From the NCBI GenBank assembly GCA_021798235.1, contig JAJZMO010000293.1, positions 1 to 6,173 on the forward strand: a DNA stretch of 6,173 bases. Direction: 5' to 3'. Both the position numbers and the translations under genes were made by a program. The notes below the pieces were generated by a model, which saw only the letters and a program-made list of their open reading frames with translations, was not told the origin of the DNA and searched no databases. Source of the DNA: Acidobacteriota bacterium (lineage in GTDB: Bacteria > Acidobacteriota > Terriglobia > Terriglobales > Acidobacteriaceae). Every line of letters begins with the position of its first letter. Position 1 is the first letter of the stretch. Below are positions 5,755-6,173 of the stretch, one piece after another.

Positions 5755-6173
5755 TTACTGCATCATCCAAGTTTGGTTACTGCCACCGGTGCATTGCCAG
5801 ATCTGCAACTGCGTTCCGGCGGTGGTGGTTGAATTCGGCGAGTCCAAACACATGCCGACAGCATTGGCTGGCTGCAAGGTGTATCCCGTTCCCAGTGGTA
5901 CGGCATTCCAGGATTGGTTCGGCTGGCCATTGCACGGGGAGATGTCCACCTTGGTGCCGTTGGTGGTGCCGCTGCCTGTCACCTCCAAGCAGTTGGCTCC
6001 AAGAACGGCAATGTTGTAATCGCCAGCCGGAACTACGCCCGTGTTTGCGAAGTTCCAACTCTGCGCTGCGGTGCCATTGGCCGTGTACAGATCCACGATA
6101 TTGCCAGCAGCCGTGCTGGCTGCCCAATCATCGATCACATACCCCGTGTTGTAGGACACCCCAACAACATGCA
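5755..6173 (-). CDS. C-terminal ricin-type beta-trefoil lectin domain of a probable secreted protein (5' partial)
   Basis: The frame enters from the right edge (HVVGVSYN...) and ends at TAA 5757-5755, showing 138 residues. It is one almost complete ricin B-type beta-trefoil (CBM13-like) domain of three repeats of about 45 residues, each closing with a QxW motif: QSW at visible residues 37-39, QSW at 86-88 and QTW at 133-135. The second and third repeats each have a Cys pair 19 residues apart (C61/C80, C108/C127), as in the disulfide-bonded repeats of this family. The first lacks it. Such domains bind galactose, xylan or other sugars and usually sit at the C-terminus of exported glycosidases or proteases. 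Composition (Gly, Thr, Asn, Ser rich, few charges) suits export. The catalytic part, if any, lies beyond the window. The GTG codon at 6159 is internal and not a start. Confidence 0.88.
   Translation of the reverse strand, partial: HVVGVSYNTGYVIDDWAASTAAGNIVDLYTANGTAAQSWNFANTGVVPAGDYNIAVLGANCLEVTGSGTTNGTKVDISPCNGQPNQSWNAVPLGTGYTLQPANAVGMCLDSPNSTTTAGTQLQIWQCTGGSNQTWMMQ

Noticed and set aside
1..6173. CRISPR array, insertion sequence or tandem repeats
   Set aside because: No regularly spaced repeats, transposase sequence or terminal inverted repeats were seen on reading the window.

Overview
The window looks like chromosomal DNA of a Gram-negative soil bacterium, most likely an acidobacterium (Terriglobia-like). 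This is an inference from protein style and not from a database match. KDO 8-phosphate phosphatase implies a lipopolysaccharide outer membrane. The N-terminal domain of the large minus-strand protein, and its C-terminal Ig-like domain, are of kinds that recur in Acidobacteria.

Left part (1-1616, plus strand): the 3' end of an unrecognised gene (stop at 161), an unrecognised 87-residue ORF (213-476), a hypothetical gene that appears cut short (539-988, with family-like sequence only to about 838), and a KdsC-type HAD phosphatase (939-1616) whose start overlaps the end of the truncated ORF. The truncated gene next to a housekeeping gene suggests an old deletion or insertion junction near 838-855.

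Middle part (1617-3691, plus strand): a tRNA-Ser(GCU) with a TATAAT promoter box, an ECF-type sigma factor carrying its own C-terminal HxxxCxxC zinc-finger domain, and lipA (lipoyl synthase) 74 bases downstream. The sigma factor and lipA may be co-transcribed. No separate anti-sigma gene is present in the window.

Right part (3692-6173, minus strand): the C-terminal end of a secreted protein with a ricin-type beta-trefoil lectin domain, a very strong intrinsic terminator, and then a 593-residue membrane protein. That protein joins an N-terminal cytoplasmic regulator-like domain, one transmembrane helix, an extracytoplasmic GH16 (laminarinase-like) domain and an Ig-like domain. The GH16 catalytic strand reads G-S-I-S-I-A-E instead of G-E-I-D-I-M-E, so the nucleophile Glu and the assisting Asp are both Ser. 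The rest of the fold is well preserved. The most interesting reading of the window is that this is a catalytically dead glycosidase reused as the outside sensor of a ToxR/CadC-like one-component signalling protein for beta-glucan-type sugars. It lies beside a carbohydrate-binding secreted protein.
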